The translations under genes and the position numbers were made by a program. Positions 48,859-57,907 of a stretch of 64,000 nucleotides of DNA are shown here, in pieces (positions within the stretch are counted from its first letter, which is position 1; every line of letters begins with the position of its first letter). Under the pieces are notes generated by a model that made no database searches, had not been told where the DNA came from, and saw nothing but the letters and a program-made list of their open reading frames with translations. Origin of the DNA: Dehalococcoidia bacterium (GTDB taxonomy: Bacteria; Chloroflexota; Dehalococcoidia; Lucifugimonadales; Lucifugimonadaceae); contig JASLLE010000006.1 in NCBI GenBank assembly GCA_030747175.1, positions 1 through 64,000 on the forward strand. Direction: 5' to 3'.

Positions 48859-49785
48859 ATGGAAACCAACGCGCTTGGCAAGACCGGCCTTGAGATCACC
48901 CGGCTTGGGATCGGACTCTCCGAGATCGGTTCCATCCTCCACGCCGAGGACGAGAAAACGGCTTCAGACGTACTCAACGCCGCCCTGGATAACGGCATCG
49001 ATTTCCTTGACACCGCTGCCTGTTACGGATTCTCCGAGGAGTTCATCGGCCGGTCCATCCCGACCCGGCGTGACGAGTATGTGCTGGCGTCGAAGGCCGG
49101 ACATTACGTCCCGCGTGGCGAGGGCGAGGACTGGACCTATGACCTCGTTACGGAGTCGATCGAGCGTAGCCTGACGTTGATGAAGACGGACCACCTCGAC
49201 CTGATCCAGCTCCACTCCTGCACGGTCGACATCCTCGAACAGGGTGACGTGATCCGGGCGATCCAGGACGCCAGACAGGCCGGCAAGGTGAACCACATCG
49301 GCTACTCCGGAGACAACGAGAACGCCAGATGGGCGGTCGATTCCGGTATTTTCGAGACGCTACAAACGAGCTACTCGCTGGTCGACCAAGGCGCTCGGGC
49401 AAACTTGTTCCCGGGCGTTGTCGAGCAGGGCATGGGGCTCATCATCAAGCGGCCCATCGGCAACGCCGTGTGGGGACGTGCGAGCGACCCCAATCCGTAC
49501 TGGCACATGCCCAGTTCGTACACCGAGGAGTACTTTCGGCGTGGTGTTGAGATGGCGAAATCCGGCCCGGTGGAAGACGCGCCGGATGACGCTATCGAGC
49601 TGGCGATGGGCTTCACGTTGAGCCGGCCCGAGGTTTCGACTGTGATCGTAGGCACGCTGAACCCGGCACACCTGGCGTCAAACGTGGAGATGGCGGGCGG
49701 CGGCCTCACGATCTCTGACGCCGCGATCGCCGACCTGGAGCGTCGGTATGACGAGGTCGGGAGCGACTGGGAGCAACGTGGTTAA
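48859..49785 (+). CDS. Aldo/keto reductase
   Basis: ALGKTGLEITRLGIGLSEIG; FLDTAACYGFSEEFIGRSI; DHLDLIQLHSC; GTLNPAHLASNV. Confidence 0.93.
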   Translation: METNALGKTGLEITRLGIGLSEIGSILHAEDEKTASDVLNAALDNGIDFLDTAACYGFSEEFIGRSIPTRRDEYVLASKAGHYVPRGEGEDWTYDLVTESIERSLTLMKTDHLDLIQLHSCTVDILEQGDVIRAIQDARQAGKVNHIGYSGDNENARWAVDSGIFETLQTSYSLVDQGARANLFPGVVEQGMGLIIKRPIGNAVWGRASDPNPYWHMPSSYTEEYFRRGVEMAKSGPVEDAPDDAIELAMGFTLSRPEVSTVIVGTLNPAHLASNVEMAGGGLTISDAAIADLERRYDEVGSDWEQRG

Positions 49786-49798
49786 TAGATCGATGATC

Positions 49799-50035
49799 TC
49801 CCCCTCTCCCGGTGGGAGAGGCCCAACCGCACAAGGGGTGAGGGAGGTCAAAGGTTTCCGCAACTACGATGTCTTTTCGCTGACGATAACTCCGGTGAAG
49901 GTTCCTCGTCCTTCCGGACCCGGAAGGATCGGGATGACGCATTTCGGAGTGGTTGCCTCATTCGGGCGGAGCAAGCCCCGCCCTTACAGCACACCCACCC
50001 TGAGGCTCTCGAAGGGTCCGCCTGACAACAAATAG
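49799..50035. repeat. Intergenic palindromic repeat block
   Basis: ccccctctcccggtgggagaggccc; ccttccggacccggaaggatcggga; GGGCGGAGCAAGCCCCGCCCTTAC (49964-49987); ccctgaggctctcgaaggg. Confidence 0.75.
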
Positions 50036-50045
50036 AAGGGTCAAT

Positions 50046-51188
50046 ATGCCTGACAGGCTCAAGATTGGTGTCCTGGGCGCTGGCGCTGCGGCGCAGTGGT
50101 ATTACCTCCCCGCGACGCAGCACTGGGACGACCGTCTGAAACTGACGGCGGTGTGCGACGTGGACGAGGCCCGTGCCGGGGGGTTCGCAGATCAGTACGG
50201 CGGCACGGCGTACGGCGATTACGAAGCGATGCTCCGTGACCCGGAGGTCGATGCCGTCGCGGTCCTGACTCCGCACCGGTTTCACACGGAGCAGGTAATC
50301 GCGGCTTTACAGGCCGGCAAACACGTCATGGTCGAGAAGCCGATGACCGAGGGTTTCGACGACGCTTTGAAGGTCTGCGAGCTGGCGGAGGCGAACGGCC
50401 TCTCGGTGTCGTGCGCGCCGCCCAACATGCTCCATCCGGGACAGCGTCGGCTGATGGAGATCGTGTCGAAGGGCGTGATCGGCAAGATCAACCTGATCAA
50501 GCTCAGCCAGAACTCCATGGGACCCGGTTCACGGCCCGGCGCGCCGACAGATTTCTCATGGTTCTACCAGTCGGGCGCGGGCGGCATGTCCAGCATGGCG
50601 GGGTACGGGTTGGTGCGCCTCACCGGACTTCTCGGGGGCGTGAAGTCGCTCTCTGCGATGGCGACGACCTCCATCCCGGAACGGGTGATGAGAGACGGTC
50701 CGGCGGCCGGCAAGAAGGTCGAGGTTGATGTGCCGGACAACAATGTGATCGTGTTCGATATGGGCAACGACACACTCGGCACGATGGACACGGGATACGT
50801 GGCGATGGGCTCCGAAGCGCCGATGATGTCGCTGTTCGGGGCCGACGGCACGATCGAGGTGTATGGCGGCGACCAGGTGCTGCGGATTCGGCTGTACCGG
50901 GACGACTGGCAGACCGATGTCGATGGCTGGGGGGACGTGGACATACCGGGCCTCGATACTCGCTGGGCCTTGCACCCGGCGACGCTGCTGTCGCTTGCGG
51001 ACGCCGTTCTGGACGGGAAGCCCCTGTTGAACGGACCCCGACAGCTCGCGCACGTGATCGAGTTCATCGAAAAGGTGTGGGTGTCGGCCGAGAGCGGTCA
51101 GCGTGTGGACATGACGACCGATTACACTCCGCCGTCATGGAACGAGTTGCCGATGGAGGTCCGGGACGACAAGTTCGGGCTGGCTTGA
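50046..51188 (+). CDS. Gfo/Idh/MocA-family oxidoreductase
   Basis: LKIGVLGAGAAAQWYYLPA; AVLTPHRFHTEQVIAALQAGKHVMVEKPM. Confidence 0.94.
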   Translation: MPDRLKIGVLGAGAAAQWYYLPATQHWDDRLKLTAVCDVDEARAGGFADQYGGTAYGDYEAMLRDPEVDAVAVLTPHRFHTEQVIAALQAGKHVMVEKPMTEGFDDALKVCELAEANGLSVSCAPPNMLHPGQRRLMEIVSKGVIGKINLIKLSQNSMGPGSRPGAPTDFSWFYQSGAGGMSSMAGYGLVRLTGLLGGVKSLSAMATTSIPERVMRDGPAAGKKVEVDVPDNNVIVFDMGNDTLGTMDTGYVAMGSEAPMMSLFGADGTIEVYGGDQVLRIRLYRDDWQTDVDGWGDVDIPGLDTRWALHPATLLSLADAVLDGKPLLNGPRQLAHVIEFIEKVWVSAESGQRVDMTTDYTPPSWNELPMEVRDDKFGLA

Positions 51189-51211
51189 ATACCGCGTAAT
51201 GCAACGACGGG

Positions 51212-51280
51212 GCTTCTCCCTCACCCTTCCGATGAACGGAAGGGCAGGCTCCCCGTCCTCTCCCGTTGGGAGAGGGGACG
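51212..51280. repeat. Intergenic palindromic repeat block
   Basis: cttctccctcacccttccgatgaacggaagggcaggctccccgtcctctcccgttgggagagggg. Confidence 0.75.
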
Positions 51281-51425
51281 AAACCACAGCGCCTCAAGAT
51301 AAAAGACCCGCGTCCCGGGGCTCTCGAAGGACCGGAGTCCGGGAGTCCACATACACTATGCGCGTCTGGCTTTTCACGCCGGGAGAAGAGAATCGTCAGA
51401 TTTCAGCCTGCAAAGAGGAGTCCGC

Positions 51426-52184
51426 ATGCCGGAGAATCGAATACTCGCTGCCAACCGCGCCGGCAAGATGGCGCATCTGCTCCAGTTCCATCACCCTTCC
51501 ACGGAGCTGATAGAGCTGGCGGCGATGGCGGGGCTGGACGGCGTCGATTTGGATGGCGAGCACGGTCATTTCACGCTGTCCGAGGTGGATGCGATCTGCC
51601 GGCAGGCGAACGCTTACGGCATGACGGTGACGGCGCGCGTCCCGGCGATCGAGTCCTCGATCATCAACGGCTACCTCGCCCGCGGCGTGCAGGGCATCCA
51701 GGGGCCGCACATGGAGACGGCTGAACAGGCGAAAATCCTGACCGACGCCACACTGTTCCTGCCCGAGGGCGAACGCTCATGGGGACCGGCGCGTGGAAAC
51801 GTGTACGGTCATTACGACGCCATCAAGGATCTGCACGGCGGGAACACGGAGTTCCTGGCGGATTCCAACGCCAACATGCTTGTGGTCGCCCAGGTGGAGT
51901 CCAGGCTGGGGCTTGAGAACATCGACGAGATACTGGACGTGGACGGTATCGACTGCATCACGTTCGGTCCGAACGATATGGCGGCATCGCTCGGTCATCC
52001 CGGAGAGCCGGGGCATGCGGATGTTGTGGAGGCGCACCGGCACATCACGGAGCGTGTGCGAGCGCACGGCAAGCGGCTGCTGTCGGACCGGATGACGACG
52101 GTGCGGGCGACGACGATCGTGCTGGACGCGCTGCGGACGCATATGGCGGAACACGGAAACGATCCTGCTGGCGAGGGCGCGTAG
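51426..52184 (+). CDS. HpcH/HpaI-family aldolase
   Basis: AAMAGLDGVDLDGEHGHFTLSEV; VARVPAIE-like; VVAQVESRLGLENIDEILDVDGIDCITFGPNDMAASLGHPGEP. Confidence 0.92.
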   Translation: MPENRILAANRAGKMAHLLQFHHPSTELIELAAMAGLDGVDLDGEHGHFTLSEVDAICRQANAYGMTVTARVPAIESSIINGYLARGVQGIQGPHMETAEQAKILTDATLFLPEGERSWGPARGNVYGHYDAIKDLHGGNTEFLADSNANMLVVAQVESRLGLENIDEILDVDGIDCITFGPNDMAASLGHPGEPGHADVVEAHRHITERVRAHGKRLLSDRMTTVRATTIVLDALRTHMAEHGNDPAGEGA

Positions 52185-52486
52185 GCCGGCCCGTTGGTGC
52201 TCCGAGTCCGTTGTCATCCCGGGCGCATGCGAGGGATCTGCACCGCGCGGGTTGCCGTGCATGAAACGCTATTTGCGTCCCAAGCCTCTCGCACGGACGA
52301 CCACCATCTCGTTTTCCAGTTTGGGCAGGAGATCAACCGCCTGGTAAAGGTCCGTCTGGGACGCTCGGGATGACACACCGTGACCTTCTCGCGTTCCGAG
52401 GGGAGAAGATATTCACGTCCCATTTCTCCGGCGAGAAAGCGGTGTAGGCTGCGCTGCTGTCGCGAAACACGTGGAAGGAGTGAACG

Positions 52487-52792
52487 ATGTCGGCGTACAT
52501 GATCGTTCAACTTGAGATCACCGACCAGGAAGGGTTCAACGAGTACATCAAGCTGGTTGTGCCGCAGATTCACGCGTACGGCGGGCGGTACATCGTCAGG
52601 GGCGCGCCGCACGAAAACCTGGAGGGTGAATGGGACCCGGGTCGGCTCATCGTGTTTGAGTTCCCGTCACTTGAGGCCATCCACGAGTTCTACGGTTCCG
52701 AGGAGTACCAGCCCCTCATCCCGATCCGAGAGCGCAGCGCAAACTCCGTACTCACGGTCGTCGACGGGTATGACGATGCCGGCCCCGCCTGA
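52487..52792 (+). CDS. DUF1330-family protein
   Basis: MSAYMIVQLEITDQEGFNEYIKLVVPQIHAYGGRYIVRG; RLIVFEFPSLEAIHEFYGSEEYQPLIPIRERSA. Confidence 0.9.
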   Translation: MSAYMIVQLEITDQEGFNEYIKLVVPQIHAYGGRYIVRGAPHENLEGEWDPGRLIVFEFPSLEAIHEFYGSEEYQPLIPIRERSANSVLTVVDGYDDAGPA

Positions 52793-52798
52793 TACGCC

Positions 52799-53800
52799 AT
52801 GAATTCGGCCCGATCACGTCGTACCGGGTTCGGCGGCACGCCCATCAGCGCACCGTCGTTGGACGATGCGCGTGCCGCGGCTGAGCGTATTCGAGAGGTC
52901 GCCGTACGAACGCCGCTGGTACCGCTTCGCTCCTACTCGGGCGCTCGGCCGGAGATCCTGCTCAAACCCGAGACGCTTCAGCCCGTGACCTCGTTCAAGA
53001 TTCGCGGGGCCTACAACTGGGCGTCCTCCCTCACCGACGCACAGCGCGCCCGGGGACTGTCAACCGTGAGCGCCGGCAATACGGCACAGGCGGTTGCTTA
53101 CGCCGCGCGTCTGGTCGGGGCTTCGGCGCGGAGCCGGCTTCCAGACACGACGCCACGGGCCAAGATCGATGCGATAGAGGCCTACGGCATGGAACCGGTC
53201 TTTATGCCCGGCGATGAGTTGTTCGACTGGATGCTGTCGGCCGGCTGGGAGGGTGAGCCGTACACCTTCCTCCACCCGTGGGTCGAGCCGCTGATGGTGG
53301 CCGGGAGCGCTACCGTGGGATTGGAGATATTCGACGAACTGCCGGACGTGGACACGGTTTTCATATCCGTGGGCGGTGGCGGGTTGATCTGCGGAGTCGG
53401 TAGCGCGCTTAAGGCACTGAACCCCGGTATCCGGGTGGTTGCGGTGCAACCGGAGGCGTGTGCTCCCATCCGGGCTTGTCTTGCGGCAGGACAGCCGGTG
53501 TGGGTGGACCCGGAACCAACCCTGTGTGACGGGCTCGGCGTGCCGCTGGTGACAGACGAGATGTGGCCGTTGTTGCGCTCTGTGGTGGATGAGACGGTGG
53601 AGATATCTGAAGAGCAGGTGGAGGATGCCATCAGGCGACTGGCTCTGGACAACAAACTCGTGGTCGAAGGCGCCGGAGCCGCCTCACTTGCCGCTGCCCT
53701 GGCGACGCCCATCGAGCAGCGGGGCCGCTCGGTCTGCGTGCTTAGCGGGGGGAGTATCGATGGCGACAAGTTTGCGGCGATTGTTGGTGGGGCTGTATGA
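52799..53800 (+). CDS. Threonine/serine dehydratase-like PLP enzyme
   Basis: LLKPETLQPVTSFKIRGAYN (PLP Lys), SAGNTAQAVAYAARLVG, SVGGGGLICGV. Confidence 0.9.
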   Translation: MNSARSRRTGFGGTPISAPSLDDARAAAERIREVAVRTPLVPLRSYSGARPEILLKPETLQPVTSFKIRGAYNWASSLTDAQRARGLSTVSAGNTAQAVAYAARLVGASARSRLPDTTPRAKIDAIEAYGMEPVFMPGDELFDWMLSAGWEGEPYTFLHPWVEPLMVAGSATVGLEIFDELPDVDTVFISVGGGGLICGVGSALKALNPGIRVVAVQPEACAPIRACLAAGQPVWVDPEPTLCDGLGVPLVTDEMWPLLRSVVDETVEISEEQVEDAIRRLALDNKLVVEGAGAASLAAALATPIEQRGRSVCVLSGGSIDGDKFAAIVGGAV

Positions 53801-54420
53801 CTGACCGACACGAGGACGAAGGACCGGACCCGATAGTGATTCGCGCGGCAATCCCGGATGACCTGCCGGCGCTTGCCTCGCTGCTGGGTACGGCGTTTGA
53901 CGAAGACCCGGTCGCGATCTGGCTGACGCCGAACGAAGAACGACGTGGTGCTGTTCTTCAAGAATTCTTCGGTCTAATTGCCCGCGAGATTTGCCTGCCA
54001 CAGGGGTTGACCTACGTCACGGAGAACCTGGGCGCCGCGGCTCTATGGGAACCTCCGTTAGGGGAGTGGCCGTTGGAGCCGGATATACCGGAGTCCACCT
54101 GGGCCGAGATCATCGGACCGGACGCTTATGCACGGTTCAGCGCGTTCGCAGATGTAATGGATGCCCAACGACCCGAAAAGCGCCACGTTTACCTATCGTT
54201 GATCGGGTCGTTACCTGAGTATCGAGGGCAGGGACTGGCATCGGCGTTGTTGGATGCCGGGCTGTCGCGATGGGATCGCCAGGGTATGCCGACCAATCTC
54301 ATGAGCACCAACGGCGACAACCTGCCGTTCTATGAAAGCCGCGGGTACGAGGTGATTGCCGAGGCGGTTCTGCCGGACGGCGGGCCACGCCTGTGGGACA
54401 TGTGGCGGGAGCCGCGATAG
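53797..54420 (+). CDS. GNAT-family N-acetyltransferase
   Basis: VYLSLIGSLPEYRGQGLASALLDAGLSRWDRQGMPTNLMSTNGDNLPFYESRGYEV. Confidence 0.88.
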   Translation: MTDRHEDEGPDPIVIRAAIPDDLPALASLLGTAFDEDPVAIWLTPNEERRGAVLQEFFGLIAREICLPQGLTYVTENLGAAALWEPPLGEWPLEPDIPESTWAEIIGPDAYARFSAFADVMDAQRPEKRHVYLSLIGSLPEYRGQGLASALLDAGLSRWDRQGMPTNLMSTNGDNLPFYESRGYEVIAEAVLPDGGPRLWDMWREPR

Positions 54421-54683
54421 TTGGGGCGTGTTTGCAGGATCGATCACTATCAGACCCGGGGGCGTATTGCCGGAGGTCCCTGCGGTGTTAGCGCGGACCT
54501 TCGTGCTGCCTTATCGTCGGCGACCCGGACATTTAATTGTCATTCCGGGCATATATGCCCATTCCGAAGCCCGCACGCGAGGAATCTCCCGGCCGATATT
54601 CCTGCTCAGTTGTTACTGGCGGAAGGATCGATCACCTGTGCGGGTGTACGGGGTAACCGCCGCGTACGGTGTGGGGCAGAGCT

Positions 54684-55679
54684 TCAGGGCGCCTGCGTCC
54701 CGCCGACGTAGCGCGGGTCCAGCCTCCGCACCATCGTGTACAGGAGCGGAGTGAACCCGGCCGGCCCGAGCCAGAAGCCGGACCCTTCCGGGTTCGACGT
54801 CTCGAAATCGACTGTCGCAGATTTCCAGCCGGACTCGTGCATCCAGCTCAGTAGAGCGGCAAAGAGCGCGTCGGCCGCTCCGGTGCCCCGTTTTTCGGGT
54901 TTGAGAAACGCCCCGTTGACGTGGGGCACCGGTGGCGACATGAGCGACTTCGGGTCCTGGGACCCGGCCTCTGCGCTGATGAATCCGGTGACCTCGCCCT
55001 CACTGCGGCTCACAAACAGACCCCTTGAGGGCCTCTCGATCCACGTGCGGTCGTATGTATGCCCGCCGCCGGGCGACCACGGTCGCCAGATCGGCGGCGC
55101 GTCCAGGTGAGCATTGAGGTTCGCTTCCATCTCGTTAACGGCGTCCAGTTCTTTCAATGTGGGACGTGATACTTCGACGCCTGAGACAACCGGCCCGACA
55201 GCGTCGCCAACCCCAACCGCCCTTCCGCCGTCGATAAGGTGACGGCCAAATCCCGTCTGCACGAGGCAGTCATGGGTGGCCACGTCGTCGGCGAAAACGA
55301 TCGCCATGTGCAGCGTCGTCTCGGGCCGTCCAGACAAGCGGCACCACGCCGTATACATCTCCGAAAACAGCGTGTCGGGTGCATCGACGACGGTGGCGTG
55401 CGCCCACTCCCACATGAAAGACATCCGCACGCCGCCCAGGCCGCTCACGGCCCGGCCGGTGAGATATCCGATGAGCTGGCCCCCTCGCTCCGCCACGATT
55501 CCTTCGCCGGTCGAAAGCCAGCCGGAGAGCAACTCTGCGACCACCTCAATGGTGTCCAGGTTCGCCGGGTACAGCGGGTTGCTGGACCGGCGGGCCCGAT
55601 GCCGTTCAACAAACAGATCGGCACAGACGGCCACATCGGCCGCGGTCATCGGGCGTAACGAAGGCGATGTCAGGGTCAA
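54684..55679 (-). CDS. Double-GNAT-like acetyltransferase
   Basis: N-terminal GNAT-like half; C-terminal VNGAFLKPEKRGTGAADALFAALLSWMHESGWKSATVDFETSNPEGSGFWLGPAGFTPLLYTMVRRLD. Confidence 0.8.
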   Translation of the reverse strand: MTLTSPSLRPMTAADVAVCADLFVERHRARRSSNPLYPANLDTIEVVAELLSGWLSTGEGIVAERGGQLIGYLTGRAVSGLGGVRMSFMWEWAHATVVDAPDTLFSEMYTAWCRLSGRPETTLHMAIVFADDVATHDCLVQTGFGRHLIDGGRAVGVGDAVGPVVSGVEVSRPTLKELDAVNEMEANLNAHLDAPPIWRPWSPGGGHTYDRTWIERPSRGLFVSRSEGEVTGFISAEAGSQDPKSLMSPPVPHVNGAFLKPEKRGTGAADALFAALLSWMHESGWKSATVDFETSNPEGSGFWLGPAGFTPLLYTMVRRLDPRYVGGTQAP

Positions 55680-55832
55680 GCCGTGCCCGATTCCAGTAAA
55701 GTCCGGAGCGAATGCGTCTGGCGCTTCGGGTCTTCCCCCTCGTGTTCACAGCGGTCGGCCGGCTGATCCAGCGGCCAACCGCCACGGTCGTGTACCGCCG
55801 GCATGATTCTCTACCTCCCATTTTTGACCTGT

Positions 55833-56657
55833 TCAGACCTGATCCTGTTGACGATCTGCAACCCACTGGCTGAAATCGCGTTCCATATCTTCCGAAAACT
55901 CCCGGTCAACCTCGCCCGGCGTATATACGCCTTCAGCGATTCTTTGCTGACCGAACTCGTCACGCAATCGCACGCTCTCAGATCTGACGACGACCTCCTC
56001 CGCGAGGTGCGGCGGAATGAAGATCACGCCCTCCATCGTGCCGAGCACCACGTCGCCGGGTACGCATGTCGCCGTGTTGATCCGCGTTACGCCGTTGATA
56101 TCGGGCATCGTAACCCCCGGGATCGCCTCCGGGTGCATGCGCCTCATGTACACGCCAAAGTCCGGGAACTCGATGATCCGTTGCGTGTCACGTATGCCGC
56201 CGTCGATCACCATGCCGCGGCCGCCGTTTGCCACGATAGCCGCCGTCAGGTTGTCGCCGACCAGGTTTACGCGACTGAACAGGTCTGCGACCAGCACGTC
56301 CCCCTCCACCATCTCGTCGATAACCCAGGAGTTGAGAAACCCGATCCGGCCTTCGTCTTCTCCAAGTTCGACCAGCGTGTCATGCAGATCGGGTCGTATC
56401 GGCACCCAGCGACAGGTGATTGCGCGCCCGACCATCACCCGTTCGACCGGCCTTCGTTCAGAGGAAAGATCGATAAAGCCTCCCACGAAGTTGTGGTGAT
56501 AGCCGTGCGACCGCAGCACGCCCCACGCCTCTTCCGTGGTGACCGCTTTCATTCGCTCCAGGATATCCAGCGGGACCAGAGGACGGCCTCGCGCGTCACG
56601 TTCACCACTCCATTCGGAGGTGATGCTTCGGATGCGATCGGTATCGGTTAGTTGCAT
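55833..56657 (-). CDS. RraA-like / HMG aldolase-family protein
   Basis: GDNLTAAIVANGGRGMVIDGGIRDTQRI; CVPGDVVLGTMEGVIFIPPHLAEEVV. Confidence 0.9.
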   Translation of the reverse strand: MQLTDTDRIRSITSEWSGERDARGRPLVPLDILERMKAVTTEEAWGVLRSHGYHHNFVGGFIDLSSERRPVERVMVGRAITCRWVPIRPDLHDTLVELGEDEGRIGFLNSWVIDEMVEGDVLVADLFSRVNLVGDNLTAAIVANGGRGMVIDGGIRDTQRIIEFPDFGVYMRRMHPEAIPGVTMPDINGVTRINTATCVPGDVVLGTMEGVIFIPPHLAEEVVVRSESVRLRDEFGQQRIAEGVYTPGEVDREFSEDMERDFSQWVADRQQDQV

Positions 56658-56665
56658 CGGAGGGA

Positions 56666-57478
56666 TCAGGCTGGCCCGCGGTTCGCTGACCAGCCCTCAA
56701 AATCGCGCTCCATCTCCTCGGAGAAAGCCCGGTCCACCTCCCCCGGCGTGTAAACGCCCTCGGCGATTCGCTGCTGCCCGAACTCGTCACGAAGCCGCAC
56801 GTTTTCCGAGCTGACGACCACCTCTTCAGCGAGGTGTGGAGGGATGAACATCACGCCCTCCATCGTGCCCAGCACTACGTCGCCGGGCAGGCAGGTCGCC
56901 ACGCCGATGCGGATGACGCCGTTTATATCCGGCATCGACACGTCGTTGATGGCCGAGGGGTCCATGCCGCGGATAAAGGCGTTGAATCCTTCCATCTCGT
57001 AGATCCGCTGCGTGTCTCGCAATCCACCGTCGATCACCATGCCGCGCTTCGTGCTTACCCGGATAGCCGTCGACAGGTTGTCGCCAGCGAACGTCCCGTC
57101 AAATATCTTGCCGAACAAGTCGACAACTATCACGTCGTCCTCGACCAGTTCGTCGATCACCCACGAGTTCTGCCCGCCCACGCGTCCCTCGGATTCTCCA
57201 GTACGCTCGATGGCGTTGTTCAGGTCCGGCCGTGTCGGCACAAAACGGCAGGTGACCGCCCGGCCGACGAGGATTCGCTCCGGGTGCAGGATGTGGAAAT
57301 CACCGGCGAAATTGTGGTGATAGCCGTTCCGCCGAAGCGTCCCCCACGCCTCTTCGCTGGTCACCTTCTCCATGCGCTTGATGATGTCCGACTCGACCAG
57401 CGGCCGCCCTCTGCGGTCACGTTCGCCCTTCCATTCGCTCGTGATGCTACGGATCAATTCGGAGCTGGTGAGTTTCAA
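56666..57478 (-). CDS. RraA-like / HMG aldolase-family protein, tandem paralog
   Basis: GDNLSTAIRVSTKRGMVIDGGLRDTQRI; CLPGDVVLGTMEGVMFIPPHLAEEVV. Confidence 0.9.
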   Translation of the reverse strand: MKLTSSELIRSITSEWKGERDRRGRPLVESDIIKRMEKVTSEEAWGTLRRNGYHHNFAGDFHILHPERILVGRAVTCRFVPTRPDLNNAIERTGESEGRVGGQNSWVIDELVEDDVIVVDLFGKIFDGTFAGDNLSTAIRVSTKRGMVIDGGLRDTQRIYEMEGFNAFIRGMDPSAINDVSMPDINGVIRIGVATCLPGDVVLGTMEGVMFIPPHLAEEVVVSSENVRLRDEFGQQRIAEGVYTPGEVDRAFSEEMERDFEGWSANRGPA

Positions 57479-57663
57479 GTCAGGGTCCAGTCGTGTTGGA
57501 GTTGGGGTCGGCCGTTGCGTGGATTGTCGGCCCGCGCACCGGTCGTATGTCCATCAGGAACCTTCCAGTCGTGGGATCTGGCGCATTGTAACGTCAGATT
57601 CTCGAAGTACCGACGTACGGGCATTCAAAGTGTCCCCGGGGTCAGGCATCAGGCGCGTTTTAG

Positions 57664-57772
57664 CCCCTCTCCCGGCCGGAAGAGGGCGCAGGGCGAGTGG
57701 CAAGATGCCAGCGCGTTCAGTCAGACACAAGTTCGTGATCGAGCTAACCGGCGGAGCAAGCCCCGCCCCTAC
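57664..57772. repeat. Intergenic palindromic repeats
   Basis: cccctctcccggccggaagaggg (about 57664-57686) and GGCGGAGCAAGCCCCGCCCCTAC (57750-57772), the latter matching 49964-49987. Confidence 0.75.
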
Positions 57773-57831
57773 TCGTATTCAACAGTCCGGGCCTTTGCGT
57801 CAGTTCGATCGGGTCGTGGAAAGATTTCGGA

Positions 57832-57865
57832 CAAAAAAACGGCGACGCCATGAAGGCGCCGCCGC
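57832..57865 (-). terminator. Rho-independent terminator for glutamine synthetase gene
   Basis: Minus strand: CGGCGGCGCC-TTCA-TGGCGTCGCCG followed by TTTTTTTGT. Confidence 0.85.
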
Positions 57866-57907
57866 TGTTGATTCTTTGTAGAGGCCCAGATAAGAACCCC
57901 ACCGGGG

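Noticed and set aside
52214-52612. Minus-strand ORF overlapping DUF1330 start and the upstream spacer
   Set aside because: No recognisable domain; the spacer contains repeat-like motifs and DUF1330 is well supported.
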